The notes under the pieces: model-generated
The model's database searches: none
What the model saw: the letters and a program-made list of their open reading frames with translations, nothing else
What the model was told of the DNA's origin: nothing
Translations under genes and position numbers: made by a program
In this document: piece after piece, positions 22,863 to 35,247 of the stretch
Numbering within the stretch: position 1 is the first letter of the stretch
Layout of the letters: every line of letters starts with the position of its first letter
NCBI GenBank assembly: GCA_018398575.1
Contig: JAGTXZ010000020.1
Location: forward strand, 1,674,001-1,738,000
Reading direction: 5' to 3'
From: Ampelomyces quisqualis
Taxonomy: Eukaryota > Ascomycota > Dothideomycetes > Pleosporales > Phaeosphaeriaceae
Length of the DNA stretch: 64,000 nucleotides

Positions 22863-23444
22863 AGAAAAGAAAAAAACATGTGAGCGCGAGTGCGGTTCGT
22901 CTTTTGCTGGTCTTGCAGATAGCTGTTTCCCAATGTGATTTTGCGTACCTTGTGGATTTCAAAAGATGTGCCACAATATGAGTTGCATAAGTGGCGCGTG
23001 GTGTGATAAGATGTGCCACAATATGAGTTGCATAAGTGGCGCGTGATGTGATGTAGGGCAGGTCGGCTGCGCATACTGACGTGGTCATTCGAGTACCAAC
23101 TTCACATGAAGATTTGTATTTGTTCGAACAAGATGCTGCAGATACACACGTTGAACAAGACACAACCAAGCTTAGCACGAGCGTCACCGTCCGAGACCAG
23201 CAAACAGAGAGAGAGAGAGAGAGAGTGAGGCAGCGTAACAATAGTGCATGTTTTGCACCAAGCTATTTGCTCGCCAGTCATTGCTATACAAACAAGCCGT
23301 TCACAAAAACGTGTTTCGCTGCTTTTCTTTTACCGGTGGAAACGCTTCGACCGGAAAAGGAAAACATTCACTTGTTTCGTGTCTGCGCTCCTTCCCCGCC
23401 CCTCCTCCCTCCCCGCCAAAGCTGTGTAGCTCGACGATTTTTTT
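22863..23444. other. Convergent 3' region with tandem repeat and (GA)n
   Basis: This lies between the stops of acrB (+) and the UNC-50 gene (-). It carries a two-copy 45-bp tandem repeat and an (AG)10 tract at about 23206-23225. No gene is supported. Confidence 0.6.
22963..23052. repeat. 45-bp direct tandem repeat, two copies
   Basis: Copies 22963-23007 and 23008-23052 differ at a single base (…GTGGTGTGAT versus …GTGATGTGAT). They are adjacent with no spacer and lie just after the acrB stop, probably inside its 3' UTR. Confidence 0.9.
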
Positions 23445-24455
23445 TTACCACCCTCCGACATGTTTCCTTAACCGGGCGGCGCACCACAGGACGGGCGCAA
23501 AATGGCGCGCCGTGTTGAAACCGAATAGACTTGCGAACCACAGGATTGTGGTGACGGCGATGGGCGCGAGGAGGAGTTCTGTGTGGTGCAAAAAGGGAAG
23601 CGCGTTGTAGCCGAGGAAAGTGATGATGAAGTAGTAGTTGAAAGCGAGTAGGTAGAGGGTGTTTGAGAGGAGTGTTGAGGGCCTGTATGGATCTTTTAGT
23701 TGAGTGGGATTCTCTTGAACTGGGATGGAGAAAGGTGGGTTGAAGGGGAAATGAGAGGAAAAGGACTTTGGACTGACCAATGCTTTGTGCTAACAAGCGG
23801 CATACAAAAGAATAACACGACGTATACGAATACCCAGACGGGAACGTATGCGCGAATCGCTACGTCCCAGCAATACCCGAATTCTAATTCCTCTTTCCCT
23901 CCTCCTTCCTCGTTTAGGTTATACAGGCCCCGCCGTCGTGGGAGTAAACTGCTGCCTCCGGGCCCGAGCAGCTTGCCGACGAGGAAGTAGAATAATGTGG
24001 CGGTGACGAGGGAGAGGAGCAGGAAGTGCAGGAATATGTAGGCAAGGGAAATGTGGAGGGTTTGCAGCAGGCCGTCGGCGTAGGCGAAGCCCCAGAAAAA
24101 GGAGGTGATGAGCAGGAACAGGCAGAGGAGGTAGGTGAAGGAGGGGTCGGGGCGGTGGTAGGTTCTTGTGGTTTGTTTCTGATCACATGACGTCAATTTG
24201 TTTTTTCGCGTCTTTCCTTTTGGAGAGGAGTGAAGTTCTCACGTGGTAGTATATTTGTCTGAAAACCTTCTTGGGCGCAATGATCAGGCTCATGATTTCC
24301 CAGAGGGCCATTTCAAAGTCCATTTGGGGGAACTTGAACAGGCGCTTGAAGAAGCGGGGCATTTTGATTTCTGAGCGGCGCGTCGAGGGCGTCGTGGAGC
24401 CGAAGTTGGACGAGCCTCCGGTCGGGCGTGGGAGGGTGATGTGTGGATTCATCAT
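23445..24455 (-). CDS. GMH1: UNC-50/GMH1 family Golgi membrane protein
   Basis: Three exons (24455-24243, 24178-23778, 23682-23445) give about 283 aa. Family hallmarks are in order: FFKRLFKFPQMDFEMALWE, LIIAPKKVFRQIYYH, DPSFTYLLCLFLLITSFFWG, FYFLVGKLLGPG, the FGYCWDVAIRAYVPVWVFVY block, and the C-terminal NTLYLLAFNYYFIITFLGYNALPFLH. Five or so hydrophobic helices are evident. UNC-50/Gmh1 proteins are Golgi membrane proteins that interact with Arf-GEF regulators and affect receptor trafficking. The length matches the family (about 260-300 aa). The second intron is phase 2 with donor GTCAGT. The start could be the second of two adjacent Met codons. Divergent from RNA14, 560 bp apart. Confidence 0.92.
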
Positions 24456-25015
24456 GGGCGATGCGCCAGTGCGGGCAGCTGTTGCCTCGGTCGTGTCAAG
24501 TTTGTGAAGCTGTGCACTATGATGGGGGCGTCTCCTCTACGGCGTTCGCGTGGACAGTCCCGTACTAGTAATTTGTGGTCGAGGCGGGCGCGCCATGTAA
24601 TGCTGTCGAGTTCGAGTGAATGTACTCCGTACTCGGTACCTGACCATGACATCGGCGTCGAGCTCAAGCATCAGCCACACGCCAAGATAAGCTAACGGTC
24701 CCGCAGCCCCGACCTTCATCTTTCGCTGTCCATCTCTGCACCTTCGCAGTGCCCACACGTCAACTCGAGAACATTGCGCATCATCGCCCAAGTCCTGCGC
24801 ATCTCCACTGGTTTGATTAGGGTCATACGCAGCGACGTTCAAGAGCGCGCCTTCCATTCGTGAGCGCGACCCTGTTCGCCCTTGCAGCTAACCACGCGAC
24901 AACGGCGTTCATTGTTTGCGACCCGTCCACTCCAACTTTGTTCGTCGCAGATACATCTCTACCATCTTCACCATCACTTCTAACACCAACAAACAGCGCA
25001 ACAGCCGTCATCAAC
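24456..25015. other. Divergent promoter, UNC-50 gene / RNA14
   Basis: The 560 bp between two divergent starts carry a TACGGAGTA motif in reverse orientation at 24623-24631, immediately followed by a related ACTCGGTACC sequence. No TATA box is obvious. Confidence 0.5.
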
Positions 25016-28000
25016 ATGGCGGACACCGAGCTCGCCTTGCTCGACGAGCAGAAAGAGTACGACCCTTCGACCTCGTACGAAAACGCTGGCGAAGAAGAAT
25101 ATGATCCCGACAGCACTTACTCCCTGCGCGCACAGTCAGAACAGTCGGCATCGATGCCTGAGTCGGCGGGCAACACGCCTGCCGCTGACGGTGAGGGCAA
25201 AAGCGGGCTGAAGCCCCAGCCTGCGCCCGTCTCCGCCGAGGCATCTGCTGCGCCGACGCCGTCGAAGCAGCCGCGTACTAGGGGTGGTTTCGTCGACGAG
25301 AGCGAGGACGAGGAAGAGGAGCCTGTCGAGCCGCCCAAGACGGCCGCTTCTGCGCTGCTGAATGCCTCTGGGGCTGCAGATTCACCACAGCGTTCATTTA
25401 CAAACACACCAAACAATACACTTCCCACACCAGATGTACAGTTACATAGTGCACAAGATCAGGGTGCCTCGTCCCTTCTCTCTGCTTCTGTCGCTGTCCA
25501 TGAGTCTGTTCCTCCTGTTGCTTCTACTATTCCCAACGGCAGTACGCCTGTTCCAGACGTTGCCATGACAGGTGCTCCCGCTCTCTTGAACATTGCTTCT
25601 GGGCGGCAGTCTACTGCTCCAGTCACTCCTATGCCCACTTCTACAGCGCTTCCCAAAGCGCGTCTTCCTCAGGACCGCATCGGTATCCTTGAAGATCGCA
25701 TTGCTGAAGACCCGCGTGGTGACATCGAAGCGTGGCTGAGTCTAATCGAGGAGCACCGCAGGCGACACAAGAACGACGAAGCAAGAGCTACTTTTGAGCG
25801 CTTCCTCAAGATATTTCCCACAGCGGTAAGCTACACTAACACTATTTTCTGTGACCTCGCTAACTTGCCCAGGGCGAGCAATGGGTTGAGTTCATCGCTT
25901 TCGAGACCGAGCTTGATGAGCTGAACAAGGTTGAGATGCTTTTCGGCAGGTCTATCGCACTGGCATCATATGTTCCTCTGTACTCGTCATACATTGACTT
26001 TGTTCGAAGACGCTTCAACTTGACGACTGATCAGTCGGGGCAAAACCGACAAACTATCACACAAGCGTATGAGTTCGTTCTCGGTCGAGTTGGCATTGAT
26101 GTCAGCTCCGGCCGACTGTGGCTCGATTATCTTGAGATGCTGAAGACAGGCCCTGGAAACTTGGGCGGCACTAGCTGGCAAGACATGCAGAAGATGGACA
26201 CCTTGCGAAAGGTATACCAGCGTGCCGTGTCTGTCCCACACAACGCGACATTGGAGATCTGGCGCGAATACGACAAATTCGAGATGAACTTGAACAGAGT
26301 TTCAGTAAGTTCTTTCGGGTACCAAGGATTGCCAAATTCTGACCTTGATGCAGGGACGCAAACACCTTCAAGAAAAGTCACCCTCGTACATGACTGCACG
26401 CAGCGCTATCAACGTCCTTGAAAATAACGTCATGAGAGGCGTCAACAGAACTACCCTCCCTCGTCTACCACCTGCGCCCGGCTTTGACGGCCATGACGAA
26501 TACATGAACCAAGTCAAGCTATGGAAGAACTGGATACAATGGGAAAAGAGCGACCCGCTTGAGATCATAACAGACGACCGATCACTTTACAATGAGCGTG
26601 TGCAGCACCTGTACAAGAACGCTCTTATGGCATTGCGCTTTTGGCCTGAACTGTGGTACGAGGCAGCAGAATGGTGCTTCGAGAACGGATTGACCACAGA
26701 GGGAGAGTCGTTCCTCAACGACGGCATTGAGGCCAACCCGGAGAGCTCTCTGCTGGCGTTCAGGAAGGCAAATCAGGTTGAGTTGCGCACCGACTTTGAG
26801 GACGGTCCGCCTGGCATCGTTGCTAAAGGCAAGGCTGTTCGCGAACCCTACATGAAGCTTCTGGACACCATCTACGAGTTGACTGCGCAGACGAAGAAGC
26901 GTGAAGACCACTCGATTGCCATGGCAAAGGAGCATTTCCAGGCAGAGAAGAAGAAGAAGGCCGAAGCAGATCGAGCTGCTGCGAACCAAGATGGTGACAA
27001 CGGAGATGACGAAGACGAGGATGAGCTGGCCAAGCGCCTACAAGAGAAGGAGAACGCCCATCATGGACAGATACAGGCGATATCCGCCGGCTACAATGCG
27101 CAGACCCACATTCTCAAGAAGACGCTCACATATGCCTGGATCGCCTTGATGCGAGCTATGCGACGCGTGCAGGGCAAGGGTTCGCCAGGTGCAGAGATTG
27201 GAGGTTTCCGAGGTGTCTTTGGTGAAGCTCGTAAGAGGGGCAAGCTGCTCAGTGAGGCGTATGTTGTCAGTGCTCTGATTGAGCACCACTGCTATCAAGA
27301 CCCGGCTGCCAGCAAGATATTTGAGCGCGGCATGAAACTCTTCCCAGAAGATGAGCACTTTGCATTAGAATATATCAAGCACCTGATCAAGCTGAATGAT
27401 TCAACTAGTGAGTTGTTAATACCTTTGTAGCTTTTTCTCGCTAACCGTGGTAGATGCTCGCGCTGTTTTCGAAACCGTCGTTGGAAAGATCACTTCTAAG
27501 CCTGAGAATGTGCATCGGGCCAAGCAGTTGTTCTTGTACTTCCACGACTACGAATCTCAGTTCGGCGAACTGGCTCAGATCACAAAGCTTGAGCATCGCA
27601 TGCTCACGCTCTACCCTGAGGATCCTCAGTTGCAGCGCTTCTCGCAGCGATTTGCAGGTCCAACCTTCGATCCTACCACCATCCGCCCCATCATCTCGCC
27701 GCGCACACAGATGAGGCCCGTCATGCCTTCAATCATGACCTCGGTCGAAGAGCCTCGTTCCGCGATGCCACAACAGATTGAGCAGCGTCTCGCTTCACCG
27801 CCCGCGCTCAACTCGCCGCACATCCCGAACATTCTACCAGTAGGCAACATCAGCTCCCCCAAGCGCCCTCTCGAAGATGCCGACGACAACAACCAACCTC
27901 GCAAACTCGCTCGAGGTGAGTCTCCTGCACTCAAAGGCGCAGCTGGCCGTCGCCTCGATGCCGCACGCCGCAACCTCGCTACCTCAGGCAACACGCCCAT

Positions 28001-28289
28001 TGTGCAAGGCCCAACTCCACTTGCCCGCGAAATCAATTTCCTGATTTCTATCATCCCGCCCGCGCATACGTACAAGGAAACACGCTTCAGGCCCGAGGCT
28101 ATGGTCGAAATGATCCGCAATATCGCCCATATCCCAGTCCCGCCGGGTGTGCAGGCTGCTCAGGTTCAGTCGCAGCGCTGGGGCACGACGCCGAATACTG
28201 CGCAGCAGTTGGCGAGTATTCAGGAGAAGTATGGCAATCAGCAGGGGCATGCGCATAGTGGAAGCACGGGAAGTGTTTGGGGTCAGTGA
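25016..28289 (+). CDS. RNA14: RNA14, cleavage/polyadenylation factor IA subunit (CstF-77)
   Basis: Four exons (25016-25825, 25873-26304, 26354-27407, 27454-28289) give about 1043 aa. An acidic, Ser/Thr/Pro-rich N-terminus (about 1-220) precedes an array of HAT (half-a-TPR) repeats with the usual aromatic spacing: IEAWLSLIEEHRR, WVEFIAFETEL, LWLDYLEML, LEIWREYDKFE, LWYEAAEW. A Suf-domain region with a charged Lys/Glu insert follows (EKKKKAEADRAAA … DDEDEDEL). The C-terminus carries a proline-rich section and a short helix (PLAREINFLISIIPPAHTY) that probably corresponds to the Rna15-binding monkeytail. Rna14 scaffolds pre-mRNA 3'-end cleavage and polyadenylation in the nucleus. The start MADTELALLDE is the first plausible ATG. 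Introns are 46-49 nt with strong signals. Confidence 0.93.
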
Positions 28290-29496
28290 AGTGGTTTGAC
28301 GTTTTTGTGGGAGACTGAGAATGCTTGGAGGAGTTTGCATGGAACTGGCGTTTTTGGCTTTTCTTCGTCAATTTGATCTTCCTTTGGGGAAACGAAATGC
28401 ATTGCTCTCTCGATGATCCTGGCTTGCTATCAACTGTGAGTCGAGCGGAACTTTAGTCTCGGGTTGAGGACGTCAGATTCAGATCGAGGCGTTTTTTTTT
28501 AAATGGACATAGCACAGTGGGATTGACTGTGTAATTCAAAGTGCTCTGATGGGGTAGATAGTGACAAGATCAACAGATGGTAATGCTTTTTGAAGTACAA
28601 TGTCCAGAAGTGTCGGCGGTACTTGCATCAATGCTTGATGGCCCGTGATGCATTTCGTAAGCGAGGCTAATTCCTCGACGTCGTGCGTCCGGACTCCGGC
28701 GTCTTCTTGTGACGTGCATCGTGTACCTTACCGAGTCCACGTGCATGCACGCAAGCAAAGCTACGGAATTCTTTCTGGTACGACTGCACCCCGGACATGT
28801 TTGGAGGACGGGTGGGCGAGGCTAGGCTATTGAGAATCCCAGGTATTTTGGCAAAGGAACTGCGGGATGCACGCGTAGTTGGAGGCATGGATACCACCAG
28901 CACCACATGGCAGATTCGAGAGAAGAGAGTATTGGGTGACTTTGTAAGAGATATCAATGGGTTTCATGGGGGCTATTCCTGAACAGCAGTGTCGCTCATG
29001 ATGCTCGGTCAATAAGCCGAGGAGTAGGGGCGCTGTGCCTACACCGGAGGCATGAGTATAACGCAGGTCTTGATAAGTATGATGCGTTCAGGATGCATAT
29101 ACGGTATCCATTCTGGTACTGTTCTGTCCTCTTCGCCTTCTTTCTGGTACAGTAGGATTGTCTCCTCATGTTCTCTTTCTCGGTCTCATTCGTTGAAGTT
29201 ACACCCATCTTGCACACACAGGTCAGCAACACCCAAACGTCTGTAAGGCTCTCTTACCTTAACTACCCCAGAACTGCTTATCTGCAGGTATCATATTATT
29301 CTTTCCTATCTTTTACTTACTACAGTCCCTCACCACGTTAGTCTCAGCCTCGTTCCCGTGCCGCTCTACACTCACAAGCCTCAACACCAAGAATCTCACC
29401 TGTATGTTCGCGACCTCCTCAACACCAAGCCCTCTCTTACCTTACCTGTTGCACAGTCTTGTGCTTTGCTAGCGTCTCCTGGAGCTGCTGGAGGTG

Positions 29497-29504
29497 TATA
29501 TAAG
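29497..29504 (+). promoter_or_regulatory. Candidate TATA box upstream of Argonaute
   Basis: TATATAAG lies about 850 bp before the Argonaute ATG and is followed by a C/T-rich and CAA-rich leader without a better gene. If used, the mRNA would have an unusually long 5' UTR. Confidence 0.4.
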
Positions 29505-30228
29505 CCATACTGCCCACGCCTCTACCCTTCTTTCCTCCACCTCACAACAACTCTTCTACTTCCCTTCTTGGACTTGATACTCAAGTCTGCCAGCCTTCCA
29601 CAACTACAGCAAGCTGCCTAGACAACAACAACAACAACAACAGCTTTCTACTTCCAATCATACATTTTCCGAGCCGGCCTCTCAAGCTCTTCAACTGCAT
29701 CCAGTCCAGTCAACATTTCACTGCAAGTCAGCTTAGGTGCAAAAGCATCTTCGATTGTAAGTCCGCAAGCATCAGCATCTTTCTAGCTCTCCAAGTCACA
29801 TACCGTCTTTGCACGTTGTGTCTGCTGGCTATGCGCGTTCTTTGTCGCGCGACTCTCCTTCACCACAAGTTGATGCCGCGCGGCGACCGCTCCTTCCTCA
29901 GCAACGCCATCACAACAGCAAAATACATACGCACCTACCACTTCTGATTTCGAGCACCACATTCCCCGCTCTACCTCTACTTTTGTACCTGTCATATCTA
30001 CCCTCCTCCTCCACCTTTCGACCACCCGCCCTCGCGCTCTTTCCGCACTCTTTGTACGTCCGCCTCGTGTACATGAACTGCCCTACTTTTCAATTCGATC
30101 ACTTCCCTCGCAACCTAACTCATAGGCGCGCAAGTTGCATCTCTCGAAAAGCTCTACTGATTTGCCTCAGCTCCAGGTCAGCGAACGCACACGACCGGCT
30201 CCCATCTTTGACTAAGATCCGAGATCAA

Positions 30229-30339
30229 GTACGTATCCCTATGTCCGCTAGCTCTCCTTCGTGCCACATCGCTGCGCATGCACGAGTTGGCAAACAGAGC
30301 CTTCGTCGCATGCTTCCAATCAGAGCTAACACGATGCAG
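30229..30339 (+). other. Probable 5' UTR intron of the Argonaute gene
   Basis: A canonical donor (CAA|GTACGT), a branch-like GCTAACA and an acceptor GATGCAG occur in order. The acceptor ends 8 nt before the ATG at 30348. The 111-nt length fits the other introns in the window. Confidence 0.5.
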
Positions 30340-30347
30340 AAGCCAAA

Positions 30348-33300
30348 ATGGGTGCCCCAGTCAAGAAGCGTGCTCAAGCCGAGAAGAAGGCTCAGGACTC
30401 TTCCAATGACTCGTCATCGGCGTCACGTGATCCTACGCAGCGCTCTATCCCCAAGTCCATTCCCCGCCTTGATGGCAACCGCGATCCCAGCCTCGCTGCT
30501 CCTATCGAGTACACTCGGCCCGTTGACCTCAAGAACATCTCCGAGTTTCTTGGTGCCGGCGGATGGTACGCTGCTCGTGGTGTAAGTACAAACACCCTTC
30601 TCATCTCAGTCTGCATTTGCGTGCATCCTTCTGTGCAAACACCCTCCTCCACTCAGCCTTAGTATGCAAACAGGATCAAGCATGCTCGCCGGCCTGGCGG
30701 CGCTGCTCGATTCCTTGGATATATATCAGGCATATCCTCCTTGTCTGCTTCCTTATTTCTGCTGTTACACTCATTCTTATCGCTCGATTCATTTCCTTTA
30801 TCAATTCTCTGTTTCATCCTTGTACACTATTTGTTCCCATCACTCTCTCTATTTGTATCATGGGATCTCAAGAGAAGAACCCTCGTTTCTACCAGGACAT
30901 CTCTGCCTACCGGCCTCGTCATGCGAACGTCACAATTGACTCGTATGACCAGATAACTATCCCGTCATCCCTTCCCCAGCGCCCAAAGAACTTCAACACC
31001 TTCGGCAAAGAGACTGTCATCACTTTGAACACCTTCAACGTTGTCAAGACTCCGGATACTGTGGTTCACCAGTACGATCTTCACTTCACTGGGGACGCTC
31101 AAGATTACACCAAGCGCGTCTTGCTGAAGAAGATCTTCAACTCCAAGGGTGTCAAGCAGGCCTTGGGTGAGCCCTCCAACCTTTGGGTCTGGGACGGCAA
31201 CAAGCTCGCGTGGTAAGTTTCGCTTGTATTATTGTCTACTTTTACACTTTACTAACTCTTCTCAGGTCTGGTAAGCGTCTTGACCGCGACGATTACCGCA
31301 TCACTGTCGACCTCGATGAGGAGCAGGGTCGCCCCACCAGGGCCGGCCAGCGCGGCAACAAGCACACGGTTCATTTGCGTCACACCCGTAAGGTTGACTT
31401 CACCAACCTCCGTGCCTTCCTTCAAGGTCAAGCCTCATGGGGCAACGAGTGCATCGACACCATTAATTTCCTGGATCACGTCATGCGTGAGTGGCCCTCT
31501 CAGCAGTACACTCAGATCAAGAAGTCGTTCTTCCAGCGTGGTGAGCAGCGCTTCGATCTCGGTAATGGTGTTGAGGCCTTCAAGGGTGTCTTTGCATCAC
31601 TCCGCCCTGTCCTCGACGACAAGTTCCAGAAGTCTCTGTCCGTCAACGTCGATGTCGCCAACGGCACGTTCTGGCGCGCTCAGCAACTCACGCGTGCTAT
31701 TGGTCAAGTGTTCAACTGTACACCGCAGCAGTTCCAGACTCGCTTCAAGGAGGCTCGTCGTGACTGGAAGCGCTCTCACCTCAAGAAGGATCTCCGCGTT
31801 CTTCGCCGTGTTGGTGTCTCGAGCACTCACACCAAGGAGCCAGTTCAGTGGACAATCGAGGACTTTGAGGACCGTGAAGCCACCGAAGTCACTTTCCCCG
31901 ATCCCGATGATCGCTCCAAGAAGATCACTATCGCCAAGTACTTCAAGCAGAAGTACAACGTCACTTGCATGCCTGGTACGTTGCCCTGACCATCGAAAGT
32001 TCAACATACTGACTCCATCCAGGACTCCCTGTCGTGAAGATGACGAAGAAGATCCGCAAAGAGAATGTCTACCTTCCCATGGATGTCCTCTCCATCGACG
32101 CCAATCAGCGTTATAACACCAAGCTGTCCGACAAACAGACGTCTGAGATGATCAAGTTTGCCGTCACCCTACCCAAGGAGCGCTGGGCTGCCGTCGGCCA
32201 TGGTGTCAAGCTTCTCAACTGGGCAAATGACCCTTACTTGCGTCATTATGGCCTCCAGGTGTCGACTACACCAGCCAAAGTCAAGGCTCGTGTCCTTCCC
32301 TCGCCTAACGTTCACTTTGGCGCAGGCTCCAAGGAGGCTCAGCTCAATCCTAGGGACATGCTAGCCGGGAGGTGGCGTTTGGACGGTCGAAAGTTTGCCA
32401 TAAACAACAAGGATCGCCCGATCAAGGCTTGGGGTGTGTGCGCCATCACTGGACGCGGCTCTGCCAACCCTCAGGCAGTCCAGGCATTCTTCCAGAAGTT
32501 CGTTCAGATCTACGAGAGCCACGGTGGTATGGTAATGGCGCACCCTCAGCACGGCAAGACCCCTTGGATGGGACCAGGCAACCTCGCTGACGGAGGTGTG
32601 TATCTTCCTCAACCCACTTTGGGCTTCTGAAACTAACAACAAAATTTAGGTGAGATGGTGCAGAAGGTGTGGAACCTGACCGGAAACCGCTACAACCAGA
32701 CCCCCAACCTGATCTTCTTCGTCGTCAACGACCGCAACGTTGACGTGTATCGTCGCATCAAGAAGTCTTGTGACATTCGCTTCGGTGTCGCCTCGCAGGT
32801 TCTCCAGGCCAAGCACGTTCTCTCTGCCTCACCGCAGTACATCTCCAATGTCTGCATGAAGGTTAACGCCAAGTTGGGTGGATGCACTTCAGTTGCCAAG
32901 TCCAACGTCATTCCCAAGGTTGCACCCAAGTCAGCCTCCATCCCTACCATGGTCGTTGGCGCCGATGTGTCTCATCCCGCTCCTGGAGCTGGCTCTGGCG
33001 AGGCTGCCTCTTTCGCCGCCATCACTGTCTCTTCCGACCCGTTCTTTGCCAAGTACTGGGCTGAGGTTCAGACCAATGGTAACCGCGTCGAGATGGTCAC
33101 TACCTCCAACATCGACGAGCACTTTGGCTTCATGGCAAAGAACTGGATGCAGCGTATTGGTCAGGGCAAGCCGCCTCAGCGTGTCCTCTACATCCGCGAT
33201 GGTGTTTCCGAGGGCCAGTAGTAAGTACACCATAATTATGTTCCTTAGCACATGCTGACCACTACAGTGCCGCTGTACTCGAGGAAGAGGTCCGCGATAT

Positions 33301-33884
33301 GAAGGAGTGCTTCAAGAAGCTAGGTTGCAAGGAGCTCCCCAAATTCACCGTCGTCATAGCCGGCAAACGCCAGTGAGTCATCCCAATCTGCTTTCACATG
33401 CTATTCGCTGACCTTAGACATCAGCCACATCCGTTTCTTCCCTGAGACTGGCAAAGGTGATAGGAACAACAACCCTCTGCCTGGCACTCTTGTTGAGTCT
33501 GGATGCACTCATCCTTTCGAATTCGACTTCTACCTCTGCTCGCATGTGGCTATCAAGGGCACTGCTCGACCGATCCACTACCAGTGCATTCTCAACGAGG
33601 GCGAGTGGATGGCTGCTGAGCTGCAGTCCTTCATCTTCGAGCATTCATACCACTACATGCGCTCTACGACCCCAGTGTCTCTGCATCCTGCGGTTTACTA
33701 TGCTCATCTGGCAGCTGACCGTGCCCGCGCCCACCTCAACGACAACCCCGTCTCTTCCGGCAAGAAAGAATCTAAGGCCGACCAGCAGTCTTCCACCGGC
33801 TCTTCCTCCAAGAATGTGGAGATCGCTCCCCTCATGGCGATGCAGAACGCTCGTGGTCTGAAGGAGGTTATGTGGTACATTTGA
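30348..33884 (+). CDS. Argonaute protein, QDE-2-like, RNA silencing
   Basis: Proposed exons are 30348-30581, 30980-31212, 31266-31975, 32023-32595, 32650-33220, 33268-33372 and 33425-33884, giving about 961 aa. The N-terminal domain includes PRLDGNRDP and VDLKNISEFLGAGGWY. The N/L1 region has TLNTFNVV and RVLLKKIF, and the PAZ/L2 part has KYFKQKYNVTC and PMDVLSI. The C-terminal PIWI domain has VVGADVSHPAPG (catalytic Asp), YIRDGVSEGQY (catalytic Asp) and GTARPIHYQ (catalytic His), so slicing is plausible. Argonautes load small RNAs and silence matching transcripts, including transposons. Introns 2-6 are short and canonical. Intron 1 is about 398 nt and contains an in-frame ATG at 30860 that could begin an alternative form (see findings). 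Confidence 0.92.
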
Positions 33885-35247
33885 GGAGTTGTCGAGCACG
33901 ATGAGGTCCAGTCCTCTGGCCTCCCTGCTTCTGCAGCAAAGGAATGGAAGAATATGAATTGAGGATGAGAGAGATGATCTCAACAACATGACATCAGGTG
34001 ATAGCGAGAGATTTGGGTTGCTTTTCCTCTTACTCCTCGGTGGCTATTGTGGGTGCTTGGGCACATCACGGTCGACATCCGTCAAAATGGGTCAGGGCTG
34101 CGAATGCCTAAGGCATGATGGAAAAGTTGGTAATTTGGCTTTGGCTTTCCATACCTGCAGTACCCTTTGCCTCTCGATCACCCTTTGGACAGGCCTACCA
34201 CCTAGGTAGCTGAGCTTCTCCATAGGCAGATGATAAAATCTCACGGGTTACATACAGTGCCGTCCTCTTTCGCAATTCGCGTGATGCCAACGCTAGTTGA
34301 TGACGTGAGAGCTTGCTGGCATGGTACGGTACAGATACGAAAGGCGAAGGCGGTAGCTGTTGATAAATTCCGGGTTTAGACCTGCATGCACCAGCGCACA
34401 CGACCTAAGGATATGTCAGTATCACCAACACAACCAGCAGCTTGGAGGCTACAAGCTTGCCCAACAGTCTCATCAACACCACGTACGATGCTTCCACCTC
34501 AATCGAGTTCTCTGAGCGAAGAAAATCATGAAATCCACGAAGGCCAGACAGGCAGCGAACATGGGAGGGCAGGAAATCTGGGCTCACAGGGCGCGACGAC
34601 ACCATGGCAACAACGCACATGGCAGGTAAACGTTGGATGTTGCAACACCATGAGAAAACATCACGTCCATGCCAAGGAATGTAGCGTCCAATTTATTTAC
34701 CTTCGCTCCACAGGCTTACGCAGAAGAGAAGGGGGTAAGCAGACGCCGTGAGTCGATCTGAGCTCCTTTTTCCCCTCCAGTCATCCTCAATGGTTGGAGG
34801 ACGCAGAGTGAATAAAGGGCTGTTCAGTTTATGTGTCGAAAAGGAAGAGTGCGAGCGCGCGCAGAAGGAAAACCCAGCAGGAGATTTGGGATGACTAAGG
34901 CGCGCTTGGGGGGATGTGGTTAGTGCAGCGAAAGAGCGAATTAGGCAAGGGCAGATTATGATGGCGTCGGTGGGGCAGGGGTCGAAGCGCGGGGTGTGTG
35001 CATCTTGATTCTTGGGCTGTGACTGTTTTTACCACGGGACAAGATCGAGCAAGCAGAGAAAAGACTGTGGGTACCTTGGTTGAATAATGGGCTGAGAGTC
35101 GCGCTGGCCGTGAAAGCTAATCATGGGTCGACAGCCTCGCCCCCCATATATAAACTCTCTCTTCCGACACGATACAGACCTTGTCAACACCCGTTGCGAA
35201 CGAACACTAACCCCCTCGCCTGGCCGGTCTACAGCACAACACACAAC
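33885..35247. other. Intergenic between Argonaute and PP28-like gene
   Basis: This is 1.36 kb of 3' UTR and promoter sequence. Frames up to about 120 codons exist without family resemblance. A TATA box sits at the right end (35146-35154). Confidence 0.5.
35146..35154 (+). promoter_or_regulatory. TATA box of the PP28-like gene
   Basis: ATATATAAA is located 94 bp before the start codon of the downstream gene, followed by a CT-rich and A/C-rich leader ending CACAACATG. Confidence 0.6.

Larger units (their letters stand above)
28290..30347. other. Long upstream region and leader of the Argonaute gene
   Basis: No protein gene is supported in 2 kb. From about 29450 the sequence becomes a typical leader: TATATAAG at 29497-29504, pyrimidine-rich DNA, a (CAA)n tract at about 29622-29643, and a likely 5' UTR intron at 30229-30339. 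The left half (28290-29440) shows no repeat I can define. Confidence 0.5.

Noticed and set aside
29809..30585. 258-codon plus-strand frame before and across the Argonaute start
   Set aside because: Reads a C/T-rich leader in another frame and overlaps the well-supported Argonaute exon 1.
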